Shown here piece by piece: positions 17,002 to 25,206 of a stretch of DNA of 64,000 bases. Numbering within the stretch: the stretch's first letter is position 1; every line of letters begins with the position of its first letter. A program made the translations under genes and the position numbers. The stretch is from Planctomycetota bacterium (GTDB taxonomy: Bacteria > Planctomycetota > UBA1135 > GCA-002686595), in NCBI GenBank assembly GCA_002686945.1, contig NYYZ01000014.1:3108-67107 (forward strand). Reading direction: 5' to 3'. A model generated the notes under the pieces. That model was given only the letters and a program-made list of their open reading frames with translations, made no database searches and had not been told where the DNA came from.

Positions 17002-17991
17002 ATGGCTGAAGAAAGGGATCTGAGCGCTTTTGACGCCATCGATTTTGAAGCGGCCCGGCAACGACTTGAGGGAGTCGTGGAGCGCACGGAATTGCTGCCT
17101 TTTGAAGGGGGCGAGGGCATTGAGTTGCGCCTCAAGCTGGAGAACCGTCAGGTGGTCGGGGCTTTCAAGGCTCGTGGGGCTTGGAACAACATGCAGCGTC
17201 TGACCGAGGCGCAACGCGCAGCGGGGGTGGTCTGCACTTCATCAGGAAACCATGGCAAGGCTCTGTCCTGGGCAGCGGCCAAGGCCGGAGTGCAAGCAAC
17301 GATCGTCATGCCCGATGACGCCTATCCCAACAAGATTGCCGCATGCCGCGAGGCTGGGGCAAGAGTGCATCTGGCCCCCGGACGCATGGCGGCGGAAGAA
17401 CTCTGCGCCGAGTTCGTTGCGGATGGTCTCGTGCTCGTGCATCCCTATGATGCCCCTGGAACCGTGGAGGGAGCGGGCACCGTGGGCTTGGAGATCGCGG
17501 AACAATGGCCCGACGTGGAGTGCGTCCTGATTCCCGTGGGGGGCGGCGGTCTGGCTGCCGGGGTTTCATTGGCCCTGCGCCGCAGCCTGGGTTGGGATGT
17601 CTGCATCCTGGGGGTCGAGCCCCAAGGGGCCGCCAGCATGAGCCGGGGACTGGAAGCGGGGGTGCCGGTGACCCTTGAAGAAATCGAGACCCAGGTGCAG
17701 GGGCTATGTCCCCCCGACAGCGGCGCCTTGAATATTTCGATTTTGAAGAGGACCCTGGATCGCATGTTGACCCTGGAGGATGCGCCTATTTTTCACGCGC
17801 AGAAGGTTCTGGCGCGCGCGGGGGAAACCGTGGAAGTGGCCGGGGCGGCGAGTCTGGCCCTGGCGCTTGAGCTGCATTCTCGGCACGAGCTGCCTGCAGC
17901 CAGAGATCATCCACTGCGGGTGGTCGCCATAGTGTCCGGCGGCAATCCGGATCCCGCCCAGTTCGCGGCTCTGCTCGAGGATCAGTCATGA
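17002..17991 (+). CDS. Threonine/serine dehydratase-like PLP enzyme
   Basis: A 329-residue fold-type II PLP enzyme. The PLP Lys is K56 in GAFKARGA; SSGNHGKALS binds the substrate carboxylate; VGGGGLAAG is the glycine loop that holds the PLP phosphate. It lacks the C-terminal ACT-like regulatory domain of biosynthetic IlvA, so it resembles catabolic threonine dehydratase or serine racemase. The pyridine-N position reads SGGNPD near the C-terminus, typical of this group. The next gene starts within its stop codon (ATGA). Confidence 0.9.
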   Translation: MAEERDLSAFDAIDFEAARQRLEGVVERTELLPFEGGEGIELRLKLENRQVVGAFKARGAWNNMQRLTEAQRAAGVVCTSSGNHGKALSWAAAKAGVQATIVMPDDAYPNKIAACREAGARVHLAPGRMAAEELCAEFVADGLVLVHPYDAPGTVEGAGTVGLEIAEQWPDVECVLIPVGGGGLAAGVSLALRRSLGWDVCILGVEPQGAASMSRGLEAGVPVTLEEIETQVQGLCPPDSGALNISILKRTLDRMLTLEDAPIFHAQKVLARAGETVEVAGAASLALALELHSRHELPAARDHPLRVVAIVSGGNPDPAQFAALLEDQS

Positions 17992-20066
17992 GTGCGGCAA
18001 GCAGGGTTGGTTGGGTCTTGTTGGTCGGGCTTTGGCTTGCTGCTTGTGGGGATGCGAAGTTGGAGACCGATGCACCCGAGGAGACCCAGGAGCCGGTTGC
18101 ACAAGGTCCTTCGCTTGCCACTGGAAAGCCCGACTTGATTCTGGTGGCCCTGGACGGTTTGCGTTTGGATGACGCCTGGGCCGAGTCAGAGGTTGCGCCG
18201 TTTCTGAGCGAGTGGATGCCTCGCGCTCAGGCTCCCGTGACCATGATCGGCAGCGCCAGTGGCCTCAACAGCGCAATGGCTTCCTTGCTGACTGGACTGA
18301 GCGCCCAGGAGCACGGCATCGCATCTCTGCGGGATCCCTTTGGGCAGAAACTTCCCGCCTCGGCCCAAACCCTGGCGGAAGACCTCGCGCGCCAGGGCTG
18401 GCAGTCTTTCGCCAGCGTGGCCGCACCTCAGTTGCGGGATGAACTCAGTGGCTTTGGGCAGGGATTCTTGGAGTGGTCCGCCCCGATCCTTGATCCGCGG
18501 GCGTTTCTGGGTGCGAGCAACATCGCGGCCTTGAGCAGCAATCAGTTGCGCGGCCTGCCCGATGCTGCGGCGCCGGTGTTTTTGATGTTGCAGTTTTCGG
18601 ACATGGCCCAGGAGGGTAGGCCGAACCCCTCCGCTGCGATTGCCCGGTTGGAGCATCATCTTGCGCCGCACCTGGGGCGCCTGCCCCATGTGCAGAAGGC
18701 TCTGGCCCTGGGCCGGACCGATCCGGAAGGGGCCCTGGATGAGATCAAGTCGCTCCTGGGACGCGCTCGGGGTTCCGAGCCCTATCTCGCCTGGCGTCGG
18801 GGTCTGCGTGAGGCTCGGCTTGGGGCGATCGATCAGGCCCTGGCAGCGGTGCTTGAACAACTGCGGGCCCTGGGTCGCGGACGGTCCGTGCTGCTTTGCG
18901 TGACCTCCCTGCGCGGTGCGCCGTTGGCTCCTCCCCAGGGTCGTGTGCGACCAGCTTTTCTGCCCGATCAGATGCGGGTGGTGGCGCGGGTCGGCAGCTT
19001 GGATGCAAAGACCGGGCGGACCTTGCACGGGGTCTTTGATCTGGCGAGTTTGTCCAAGTACTGCCGAGGTCAGTTGTTCGGCGGTGGACCCCATGAACCC
19101 AGGGCAGGAGTGCTGGTGCAGGACCCGGGGCTTGTGCGCTTTGGGGCCTTTGGTCGCTTTTTCCAGATGGAAGAATATCGTTTGACCGAGCAGGTGCTTT
19201 GGAGTGCGGAGGGCGAGCTGCAGGATCTGGTTTCGAATCCGGGGCCCGTGGCGGTCCTGGGCTCGATCCTCAGGCAGAAGCCCGTGTTTGGTTGGCGCCT
19301 TGGTGGTTCGCCCGTGGCTCTTGATTTGCGTTGGCGCGTGATGGAGGGCACCCTCAGATCAGCGCGGGTGCAAGGTGAGGGCAGCACGGCCTCGGCCAAG
19401 GGCGTGCGTGGGCAAGCTCACCTGGAGCCCGGTGGTCAGGTGGACATGCTCGGGGGGGCGCGCTCACAGAATTGGGTGCTGCATGTGGGGGCTGACACGG
19501 CTCTGCCCAATGGACCTTGGTCGGCGGGGATGCCCGCGCTTTCTGTGACCCAGGACCCGGTGGCCTGGACCGGCGAAGAACCCCATCCGAGTCTGACCCA
19601 GGGCAGCGGTTGGGCGCGTTTGGAATTGCCTGCCGGGGGCGACTTTGAGGTCTGGATGGTGCGCCATCCCGCACGCTTGCGTGAGCCCTTTCCCCTTGAG
19701 TGGGCGGCGGATCAGGGCCTGCAGGTCAAGCAAGTTGGATCCGAGGCGATTCACGTGCAGGGCACGGGCGCGGCGGTGATTCAGTTGGGACTGCCTCCCA
19801 ATCGTGAGTGTGCTTTGTCGATTCGTTTGGGAGATCGCTGGCTTGCGCCCTGGGAGATCGAGAGCGCGGGCATGCTCTTGGGGAGTGAGTCCCAGGTGCG
19901 GCTGCTCTTGCCGCCGCACTTTGGGATGCTTGATGGTGCGGGGGGTGTCAGTGGATCTGGTCCAGTACACCTGGAGAACCTCACCCCTCAACCCATCTTC
20001 GGTCCCCTCGCTGCCGCGCCCTCCGAGGCCCGCGATTTCATCCATTCATTGCCACCTGCCGAATAA
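17988..20066 (+). CDS. Sulfatase-fold lipoprotein without the formylglycine motif
   Basis: A 692-residue lipoprotein: signal sequence followed by LAAC with C20 as lipidation site. Residues about 48-110 have the start of the alkaline phosphatase/sulfatase fold, DLILVALDGLRLDD (D55 as first metal ligand) and ASLLTGLSAQEHG. The catalytic CxPxR position is L-N-S-A-M (93-97), so neither the formylglycine Cys nor a usual Ser/Thr nucleophile is obvious. The second half is a large unassigned beta-rich region. It may be a non-catalytic carbohydrate or envelope protein derived from a sulfatase. It overlaps the dehydratase gene by 4 bp. Confidence 0.72.
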   Translation: MSAASRVGWVLLVGLWLAACGDAKLETDAPEETQEPVAQGPSLATGKPDLILVALDGLRLDDAWAESEVAPFLSEWMPRAQAPVTMIGSASGLNSAMASLLTGLSAQEHGIASLRDPFGQKLPASAQTLAEDLARQGWQSFASVAAPQLRDELSGFGQGFLEWSAPILDPRAFLGASNIAALSSNQLRGLPDAAAPVFLMLQFSDMAQEGRPNPSAAIARLEHHLAPHLGRLPHVQKALALGRTDPEGALDEIKSLLGRARGSEPYLAWRRGLREARLGAIDQALAAVLEQLRALGRGRSVLLCVTSLRGAPLAPPQGRVRPAFLPDQMRVVARVGSLDAKTGRTLHGVFDLASLSKYCRGQLFGGGPHEPRAGVLVQDPGLVRFGAFGRFFQMEEYRLTEQVLWSAEGELQDLVSNPGPVAVLGSILRQKPVFGWRLGGSPVALDLRWRVMEGTLRSARVQGEGSTASAKGVRGQAHLEPGGQVDMLGGARSQNWVLHVGADTALPNGPWSAGMPALSVTQDPVAWTGEEPHPSLTQGSGWARLELPAGGDFEVWMVRHPARLREPFPLEWAADQGLQVKQVGSEAIHVQGTGAAVIQLGLPPNRECALSIRLGDRWLAPWEIESAGMLLGSESQVRLLLPPHFGMLDGAGGVSGSGPVHLENLTPQPIFGPLAAAPSEARDFIHSLPPAE

Positions 20067-20085
20067 TCGGCGATCATAGATCCCA

Positions 20086-20883
20086 GTGAAACGAATCGTC
20101 CTGTGTCGGCCTGAGGGGCCTAGGAATGTGGGCATGGCTCTGCGAGCCTGCCAGAATTTCGGTCCCTGCGAGTTGCACCTCGTGGCGCCCAAGCGACCGA
20201 GTTGTCTGGTGCATCCGGATTTTCAGCAGATGTCCCATGGGGCCGATGAAGCGAGGCGCGCAATCGTGGTGCATGACACCTTGAAGAACGCCCTGGCGGA
20301 CACTCACCATGCGGTGGGCTTCACCGCCCGGCCGCGGGACTTGCGCGACCGTCGGGACTGGCGCAAGGTTGCGCCGGATTTGGAGCAGGTGGCCAGTTCG
20401 CCCGACGAGTGTCTGGCCCTGGTCTTTGGCACGGAGGAAACCGGGTTGGATCGCGGGGAAGTGGACCAGTGCGCGGAACTCGTGCACATTCGAACCAGCG
20501 CTTCCCATACTTCGCTGAATCTCGCCATGGCGGTGACCGTGGTACTCTCGGATCTGTTTGTGGGGGAGGGACATCGGGAGCGTGAGCGGGGCTCCAAGCG
20601 TCTGGATCAGGAGGGCCGCTACTTTCTTGCCGGCCGCATGAAGGAGGTCTTTGCGGAAAAGGTCATGCGCTCCGCCGAGGCGTCGGATCTGGTGATCCAG
20701 ATGATCGATCGGGTCATGCTGCGGGCGCCTTTGGAGAATCGGGATGCCAAGGCCTGGCATCTGATCCTGAAGAATCTTGGTTCCGAGCTGACACCTGCGG
20801 ACCTGGGGCTGGTGACCCATGAAAAGGGACAGCGCCGGAAGGAACTGAAGGAGCGCCGGGACATGGGAGAGGACTCCCAATAG
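20086..20883 (+). CDS. trmJ: TrmJ-like tRNA 2'-O-methyltransferase (SPOUT)
   Basis: A SAM-dependent RNA methyltransferase with the trefoil-knot SpoU fold. The motifs are in order: RPEGPRNVGMALRACQNFG (motif 1), LVFGTEETGL (motif 2) and ASHTSLNLAMAVTVVL (motif 3). The 265-residue length with a helical C-terminal extension fits TrmJ, which modifies position 32 of the anticodon loop. The start is GTG at 20086, 19 bp after the preceding stop. The run trmJ, cobalamin adenosyltransferase, miaE includes two tRNA anticodon-loop modifiers. Confidence 0.88.
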   Translation: MKRIVLCRPEGPRNVGMALRACQNFGPCELHLVAPKRPSCLVHPDFQQMSHGADEARRAIVVHDTLKNALADTHHAVGFTARPRDLRDRRDWRKVAPDLEQVASSPDECLALVFGTEETGLDRGEVDQCAELVHIRTSASHTSLNLAMAVTVVLSDLFVGEGHRERERGSKRLDQEGRYFLAGRMKEVFAEKVMRSAEASDLVIQMIDRVMLRAPLENRDAKAWHLILKNLGSELTPADLGLVTHEKGQRRKELKERRDMGEDSQ

Positions 20884-20915
20884 TCGCGGCCCCTCTGGTC
20901 CCGTAAGCTGCATCC

Positions 20916-21512
20916 ATGGTTCACCTCGGCCGCATCTACACCAAAACCGGCGACGATGGTTTCACGGCTCTCGGCGATGGAACGCGAGTGCCCAAGGACA
21001 GCGCGCGGGTAGCAGCCTATGGAGATGTGGACGAGTGCTCGAGTGCTTTGGGTCTGGCCCTTGCACATGGGCTCAGCGAGCCCTGGGCCGAACGCCTGGC
21101 CCAGGTGCAAAACGACCTGTTTGATGTTGGCTCGGACCTCTGTCGACCTGGGGATCCCGAGGGCGAGGCGCGCATCGGCGAGGCCTATGTAGAGCGTCTT
21201 GAGAGCTGGATCGATGAGGCCAATCAGGACCTGCCGGATCTGACTTCGTTCATCTTGCCGGGAGGCACCCTTGGCGCCGGCTGGTTGCATCTGGCGCGTA
21301 CGATCTGCCGGCGGGCGGAACGTTCGGTGGTGACCCTGTTTGGGGATCCCGATGAAGCCGCCCAGTCCAATCCCAAAGTGCTGCTGTACTTGAACCGCCT
21401 TTCGGACCTGCTGTTCGTCCTGGCGCGCCGAGTGAACCACGACAGTGCGAGCCAGGAGGGCGGCGAGGGCGATGTGCTCTGGCGTCCCGCGGGGAAGAAC
21501 GAGGACGACTGA
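20916..21512 (+). CDS. Cob(I)alamin adenosyltransferase, PduO type
   Basis: It makes adenosylcobalamin from cob(I)alamin and ATP. The N-terminal IYTKTGDDGFTALGDG is the PduO-type ATP-binding signature; AAYGDVDECSSALG follows, and ICRRAERSVV plus LNRLSDLLFVLAR complete the family pattern. The 198-residue length is typical of the single-domain form. It starts 32 bp after trmJ and is followed with no gap by miaE, so it is part of one transcription unit. No cobalamin-dependent enzyme is adjacent. Confidence 0.94.
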   Translation: MVHLGRIYTKTGDDGFTALGDGTRVPKDSARVAAYGDVDECSSALGLALAHGLSEPWAERLAQVQNDLFDVGSDLCRPGDPEGEARIGEAYVERLESWIDEANQDLPDLTSFILPGGTLGAGWLHLARTICRRAERSVVTLFGDPDEAAQSNPKVLLYLNRLSDLLFVLARRVNHDSASQEGGEGDVLWRPAGKNEDD

Positions 21513-22097
21513 GTGGGCCTCGACCTTTGTTGGGCCACTCCGGTGGAATGGGTCGAGCGTATCGCTCCCCATGAACACGCTCTGCTGAGCGATCATGCTC
21601 ACTGCGAATTGAAGGCGGCCGCAATGGGTCAGGTGTTGATCGCCAAGAATCCCGAGTACCCCGCTCTGGTGCAAGCGATCACACCCATGGTGATCGAGGA
21701 GATGGAGCACTTTGCCGTTGTGCACGCTGAACTGAGCGCTCGGGGTGGTCAACTGGGGGAACAAGCCCCCAGCCCCTATGCAGACGGCTTGCACCGGGGT
21801 TCCTCCGAGGGCCGCACTTCCATGTTGTTGGACCGTCTCTTGATCGCGCATCTGATCGAAGGCCGCAGCCTGGAGCGCTTGAACCTGCTCTCCCATCATC
21901 ATCCTGATGAGCAGTTGCGAGTTTTTTTTCATGGCTTCTGTGCCAGCGAGGCCCAGCACCGGGCCTTGTTCTTGGGCCTGGCAGAGGAGTTTTTTGGTCC
22001 CGCAGCAGGACTGCGGCTGGAATATCTGACCGGCTTGGAGTCAAGGGTCCTTGAAGGCCTGAGCTTCGCGCCGCGGGTGCATTCGGGCTTGGGCTAG
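21513..22097 (+). CDS. miaE: tRNA-(ms2io6A)-hydroxylase MiaE-like
   Basis: A non-haem diiron monooxygenase that hydroxylates the isopentenyl group of ms2i6A37 in tRNA. The ferritin-like four-helix pattern is visible: DHAHCELKAA, EEMEHFAVVH, HLIEGRSLERL and SEAQHRALFLGLAEEF supply the Glu and ExxH iron ligands. Its 194 residues match the family. The start is GTG at 21513, directly abutting the TGA of the preceding gene. miaA and miaB, needed to make the substrate, are not in this window. Confidence 0.92.
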   Translation: MGLDLCWATPVEWVERIAPHEHALLSDHAHCELKAAAMGQVLIAKNPEYPALVQAITPMVIEEMEHFAVVHAELSARGGQLGEQAPSPYADGLHRGSSEGRTSMLLDRLLIAHLIEGRSLERLNLLSHHHPDEQLRVFFHGFCASEAQHRALFLGLAEEFFGPAAGLRLEYLTGLESRVLEGLSFAPRVHSGLG

Positions 22098-22141
22098 CCG
22101 GACTCTTGATCGTCGAGGAGGATCTGTCGATGATCTGACCC

Positions 22142-22157
22142 CGGGGCCATCGCCCCG
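22142..22157 (+). terminator. GC-rich 6-bp hairpin between miaE and algI-like gene
   Basis: CGGGGC and GCCCCG pair around a 4-nt loop, 12 bp before the GTG of the MBOAT gene and 45 bp after miaE. There is no T-run. It may attenuate or terminate the upstream transcript, or simply reflect GC content. Confidence 0.3.
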
Positions 22158-22168
22158 TCGACCCTGCC

Positions 22169-23578
22169 GTGCTCTTCCATTCCCCTCTGTTCCTGACCGC
22201 ATTCCTGCCCCTGGTGGTGCTGTTGGCCTGGGTCGCCGGTAGGCGCGGCCGGAACTGGGTGCTGCTCGCCGCGAGTCTGTTGTTCTATGCCTGGGGCGAA
22301 GGCCCCATGGTGGCGGTGCTGGCCGCTTCAGGTTTGGTGCACCATTTGCTCGGTCTGCTGGTGGGCCGCAGGGGAACTCTGCTTTCCCACTGGGCCTTGG
22401 GCGTGGGGGTGGCCTTTGATGTGGGACTCCTGGTGCTCTTCAAGTACTCGGCATGGCTCTTTGGGGAGACTCCTGACCTAGCCCTGGCGCTGCGTTCCGA
22501 CGGAGCCACGGGACCGCCCATCGGAGTCAGTTTCTTTACCTTCCAAGCACTTTCCTATCTAGTGGATGTGCATCGCGGTGTGGTTGAGCCTCAGCGCAGT
22601 CCATTCAAATTTGCGCTGTATCTTTCGCTCTTTCCCCAGTTGATTGCGGGTCCCATTGTGCGCTACGCGGATGTGGCCACTCAGATCGATGGGCGCGAGG
22701 TCAAATTGCAGCGCGTGGCGGACGGATTTCGTCGCTTTGCCACGGGCTTGGGCAAGAAGGTTCTGTTGGCCGGCAGCATTGCTCCGGTGGCTGACCAGGC
22801 CTTCAACCTGCCCCCCGGCGAGTTGGGTTTTGGCCTGGCCTGGCTGGGCCTGGCGTGTTACTCACTGCAGATCTACCTGGACTTCTCAGGCTACAGCGAC
22901 ATGGCCATTGGCATCGGGCGCATGTTGGGCTTTGAATTCCTGGAGAACTTCTTGCACCCCTATTCAAGTCGTTCGGTGACCGAGTTCTGGCGACGTTGGC
23001 ATGTGTCTCTTTCCAGTTGGTTCCGAGACTATCTCTACATTCCCCTGGGGGGCAATCGTCACGGGCGGGTACGCACGGGCTGCCATCTGGTGGCGGTTTT
23101 TCTCTTGTGCGGCCTGTGGCACGGAGCGGCCTGGACATTTGTGCTTTGGGGAGCCTGGCATGGAGCTTTGTTGGTCATGGAACGGGTGGGCCTGGGACGC
23201 TTCTTGACGCGCCTGCCCCGGGCCTGCCAGCACCTTTGGCTGTTGCTGGCGGTTTGCCTGGGCTGGGTTCCCTTCCGCTGTGAGTCCATGGGGCAGGCCG
23301 GGTCCTACTTTGGCGCATTGTTTGGTTTTGGATCCTCCAACAGTCCCTGGACCCTGGAGCGATTCATGACTCCGGCGGTGTTTCTTGGATTGTTGCTTGG
23401 AGCCCTGGCCAGCGTGCCTTGGGTTCCCTGGGCCCGGCGCACCCTGGCGGAGATCAACACTTCTGCCCGCCGTCGCTGGCTGGTGGTGGCGGACCTTTCG
23501 CTTTTCCTGGTTCTGGCCTTGAGTCTGGCTGAGGGCTTGGGCGGTACGAGCACTCCTTTCATCTATTTCCGTTTCTAG
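22169..23578 (+). CDS. MBOAT-family O-acyltransferase, AlgI-like
   Basis: A 469-residue polytopic inner-membrane protein of the alginate O-acetylation (AlgI) type, which moves acetyl groups across the membrane for transfer to an exopolysaccharide. The MBOAT core is clear: GVSFFTFQALSYLVDVHRG, LFPQLIAGPIVRY, YLDFSGYSDMAIG, FWRRWHVSLSSWFRDY and the catalytic His region GLWHGAAWTFVLWGAWHG. The start is GTG at 22169. The AlgJ-like partner begins 4 bp after the stop, which is the classical pairing. Confidence 0.95.
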   Translation: MLFHSPLFLTAFLPLVVLLAWVAGRRGRNWVLLAASLLFYAWGEGPMVAVLAASGLVHHLLGLLVGRRGTLLSHWALGVGVAFDVGLLVLFKYSAWLFGETPDLALALRSDGATGPPIGVSFFTFQALSYLVDVHRGVVEPQRSPFKFALYLSLFPQLIAGPIVRYADVATQIDGREVKLQRVADGFRRFATGLGKKVLLAGSIAPVADQAFNLPPGELGFGLAWLGLACYSLQIYLDFSGYSDMAIGIGRMLGFEFLENFLHPYSSRSVTEFWRRWHVSLSSWFRDYLYIPLGGNRHGRVRTGCHLVAVFLLCGLWHGAAWTFVLWGAWHGALLVMERVGLGRFLTRLPRACQHLWLLLAVCLGWVPFRCESMGQAGSYFGALFGFGSSNSPWTLERFMTPAVFLGLLLGALASVPWVPWARRTLAEINTSARRRWLVVADLSLFLVLALSLAEGLGGTSTPFIYFRF

Positions 23579-23582
23579 ATCC

Positions 23583-25160
23583 ATGAGTGAGCAGATCAAA
23601 TTCGAGGGCACCAACGGGGATCGCATCCTTGTCATGGCCTGTCTGCTGCTGCTGGCGCTGCCGGGACTGAGTTCATTGGGTGTGGACATGGAGCAACGGG
23701 GCGAAGAACTTCGGCGCCGAGAACGGCGGCCTGTTCAGGGATGGCAGGCCCCTGCGGCGATCAAGGACAAGACTGGTTGGGCGGAGAAAGCCTACTCGGA
23801 TCGTCTTGGATTGCGCACACCGCTTCTGCAACTGAGGTCCCTGTTTCATTGGGGAGTGTTGGGGCAGGCTCCGGGCACTGAGATGGTGCGTGGAAAGGGC
23901 GGTTGGCTCTTCCTTGACTATGGCCGTCACCTGGACAACTGGCGCGGCGCTGCACCGATGAGTGATGCCCTGTTGCAGGACTGGGTGAAGAACTTCTTAA
24001 TCCGCAAGGAAAATGCTGAAGCGGGTGGGTCCAAGTACATTGTCTGTCTCTTGCCCGGCAAGCCGAGCATCTATCCCGAGCGTATACCCGAGCGCTTTGC
24101 TCGGGTGGGCCCCTCACGGAGAGATCAGTTGATGAGTGCCCTGCGCGAGGCAGGCGTGACGGTGCGTGATCTTCTGCCCCGCATGTTGGCGGGTAAGGCG
24201 CATGACAGTCAGGAACAATGGGATTTCATGGTGCACCCAACGGGCACCCACTGGTCTGGCCGGGGCGAGCGCGTGGCTGAGGCCTGGCTACGGGCAGAGC
24301 TTGACATTGAGCCAGTGCGTGCCCCCTGGGTGCGTCGAAAGGGACAGCGGGCTGTGGGGGATACTTGGATTACAAGGCTATATCTCGATGGGCTGGCCCC
24401 TTTCAGTGATCTGGAATGGTGGACCGTGCAGAAGCCTGACAACGGGATCAAGCTGCGCAACAAGCGCCACAGTCGTCAATGGAAGAACGGGGAACGCCGC
24501 TTCCACATGAACAATGACTCCTACGGCCGTGGCATTCGTGACCTGCTAGGCAGGAATGTCTGGCTGCGATCCGTATGGGAGCACTCTCTGGACGGAGGTC
24601 GTATGAGGACCAGTCAAGCTGAAGTGGTTGTGGACTGGTTCGTGGAACGCGTTCTTGATGATCTGGTTCCGAGCGAGTTCATGACAAGCACACCCGCAGA
24701 CTTGCAGCGGGCTTTTGCCGCGGGCGAGTCGAGTGGGTGGAGCCTGGAGTCTGGCAGTCCAGGGACCTGGCGTGTTCTTGGCGAGCAGGTTGTGCACCAG
24801 GACCTGGAGCAGCCAGGGAGAATCCAGGCGGGAGTCAAGCCAGCGACCTTGCTCCTGGAAGGTCTGCCTGAGTTGGAACAGGACTGTATTCTGGAGTTGG
24901 ACCTTGTGGCGCCCGGGTTCGGCGGCGTTGAAGTGGGAGTGGCTTCCAGGCCTGGGGGTCTCAAGAGTGCCGATGCGAGTCAGTGTGTTGCCCATCTGGG
25001 CGGGCGTAGGGTTCTCCATGTTCCGATCCTGGGTTTCAAACTGAAGCGTGGGAATCGGCTGCAGGTACTCCTGGATTGCGGTCCGGGGACCTATGTCCTG
25101 CACCGAGCGCGCCTGAGGAAGATCGAACCTCTGCTTGGGCTGGGTCTGCGGGCGAGATAG
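23583..25160 (+). CDS. AlgJ/AlgX-like SGNH acetyltransferase with C-terminal beta domain
   Basis: A 525-residue protein with one N-terminal membrane anchor (VMACLLLLALPGL). Residues about 55-345 form an AlgJ-type SGNH domain: GKGGWLFLD, the His motif THWSGRG with H223, and NNDSYGRG with S313 as likely nucleophile. The Asp normally two residues before the His (DxHW) is Gly221 here. Residues about 350-520 look like an extra beta-sandwich or carbohydrate-binding domain (WSLESGSPGTWRV, LLEGLPELEQD). It pairs with the MBOAT gene upstream and should act in the periplasm on an unknown polysaccharide. Confidence 0.85.
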   Translation: MSEQIKFEGTNGDRILVMACLLLLALPGLSSLGVDMEQRGEELRRRERRPVQGWQAPAAIKDKTGWAEKAYSDRLGLRTPLLQLRSLFHWGVLGQAPGTEMVRGKGGWLFLDYGRHLDNWRGAAPMSDALLQDWVKNFLIRKENAEAGGSKYIVCLLPGKPSIYPERIPERFARVGPSRRDQLMSALREAGVTVRDLLPRMLAGKAHDSQEQWDFMVHPTGTHWSGRGERVAEAWLRAELDIEPVRAPWVRRKGQRAVGDTWITRLYLDGLAPFSDLEWWTVQKPDNGIKLRNKRHSRQWKNGERRFHMNNDSYGRGIRDLLGRNVWLRSVWEHSLDGGRMRTSQAEVVVDWFVERVLDDLVPSEFMTSTPADLQRAFAAGESSGWSLESGSPGTWRVLGEQVVHQDLEQPGRIQAGVKPATLLLEGLPELEQDCILELDLVAPGFGGVEVGVASRPGGLKSADASQCVAHLGGRRVLHVPILGFKLKRGNRLQVLLDCGPGTYVLHRARLRKIEPLLGLGLRAR

Positions 25161-25194
25161 CCCAAGAGGGGATGGACCTCTCCTTCTAAGGGGC

Positions 25195-25200
25195 TAGGAT
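25195..25200 (+). promoter_or_regulatory. TAGGAT -10-like hexamer for the TlpA-like selenoprotein
   Basis: TAGGAT ends 6 bp before the ATG at 25207, predicting initiation at or beside the start codon. No Shine-Dalgarno lies between them. Confidence 0.45.
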
Positions 25201-25206
25201 CTGTCC

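Noticed and set aside
20619-21959. 446-codon open frame antisense to trmJ, the cobalamin adenosyltransferase and miaE
   Set aside because: It spans three well-supported genes on the opposite strand and encodes no recognisable protein.
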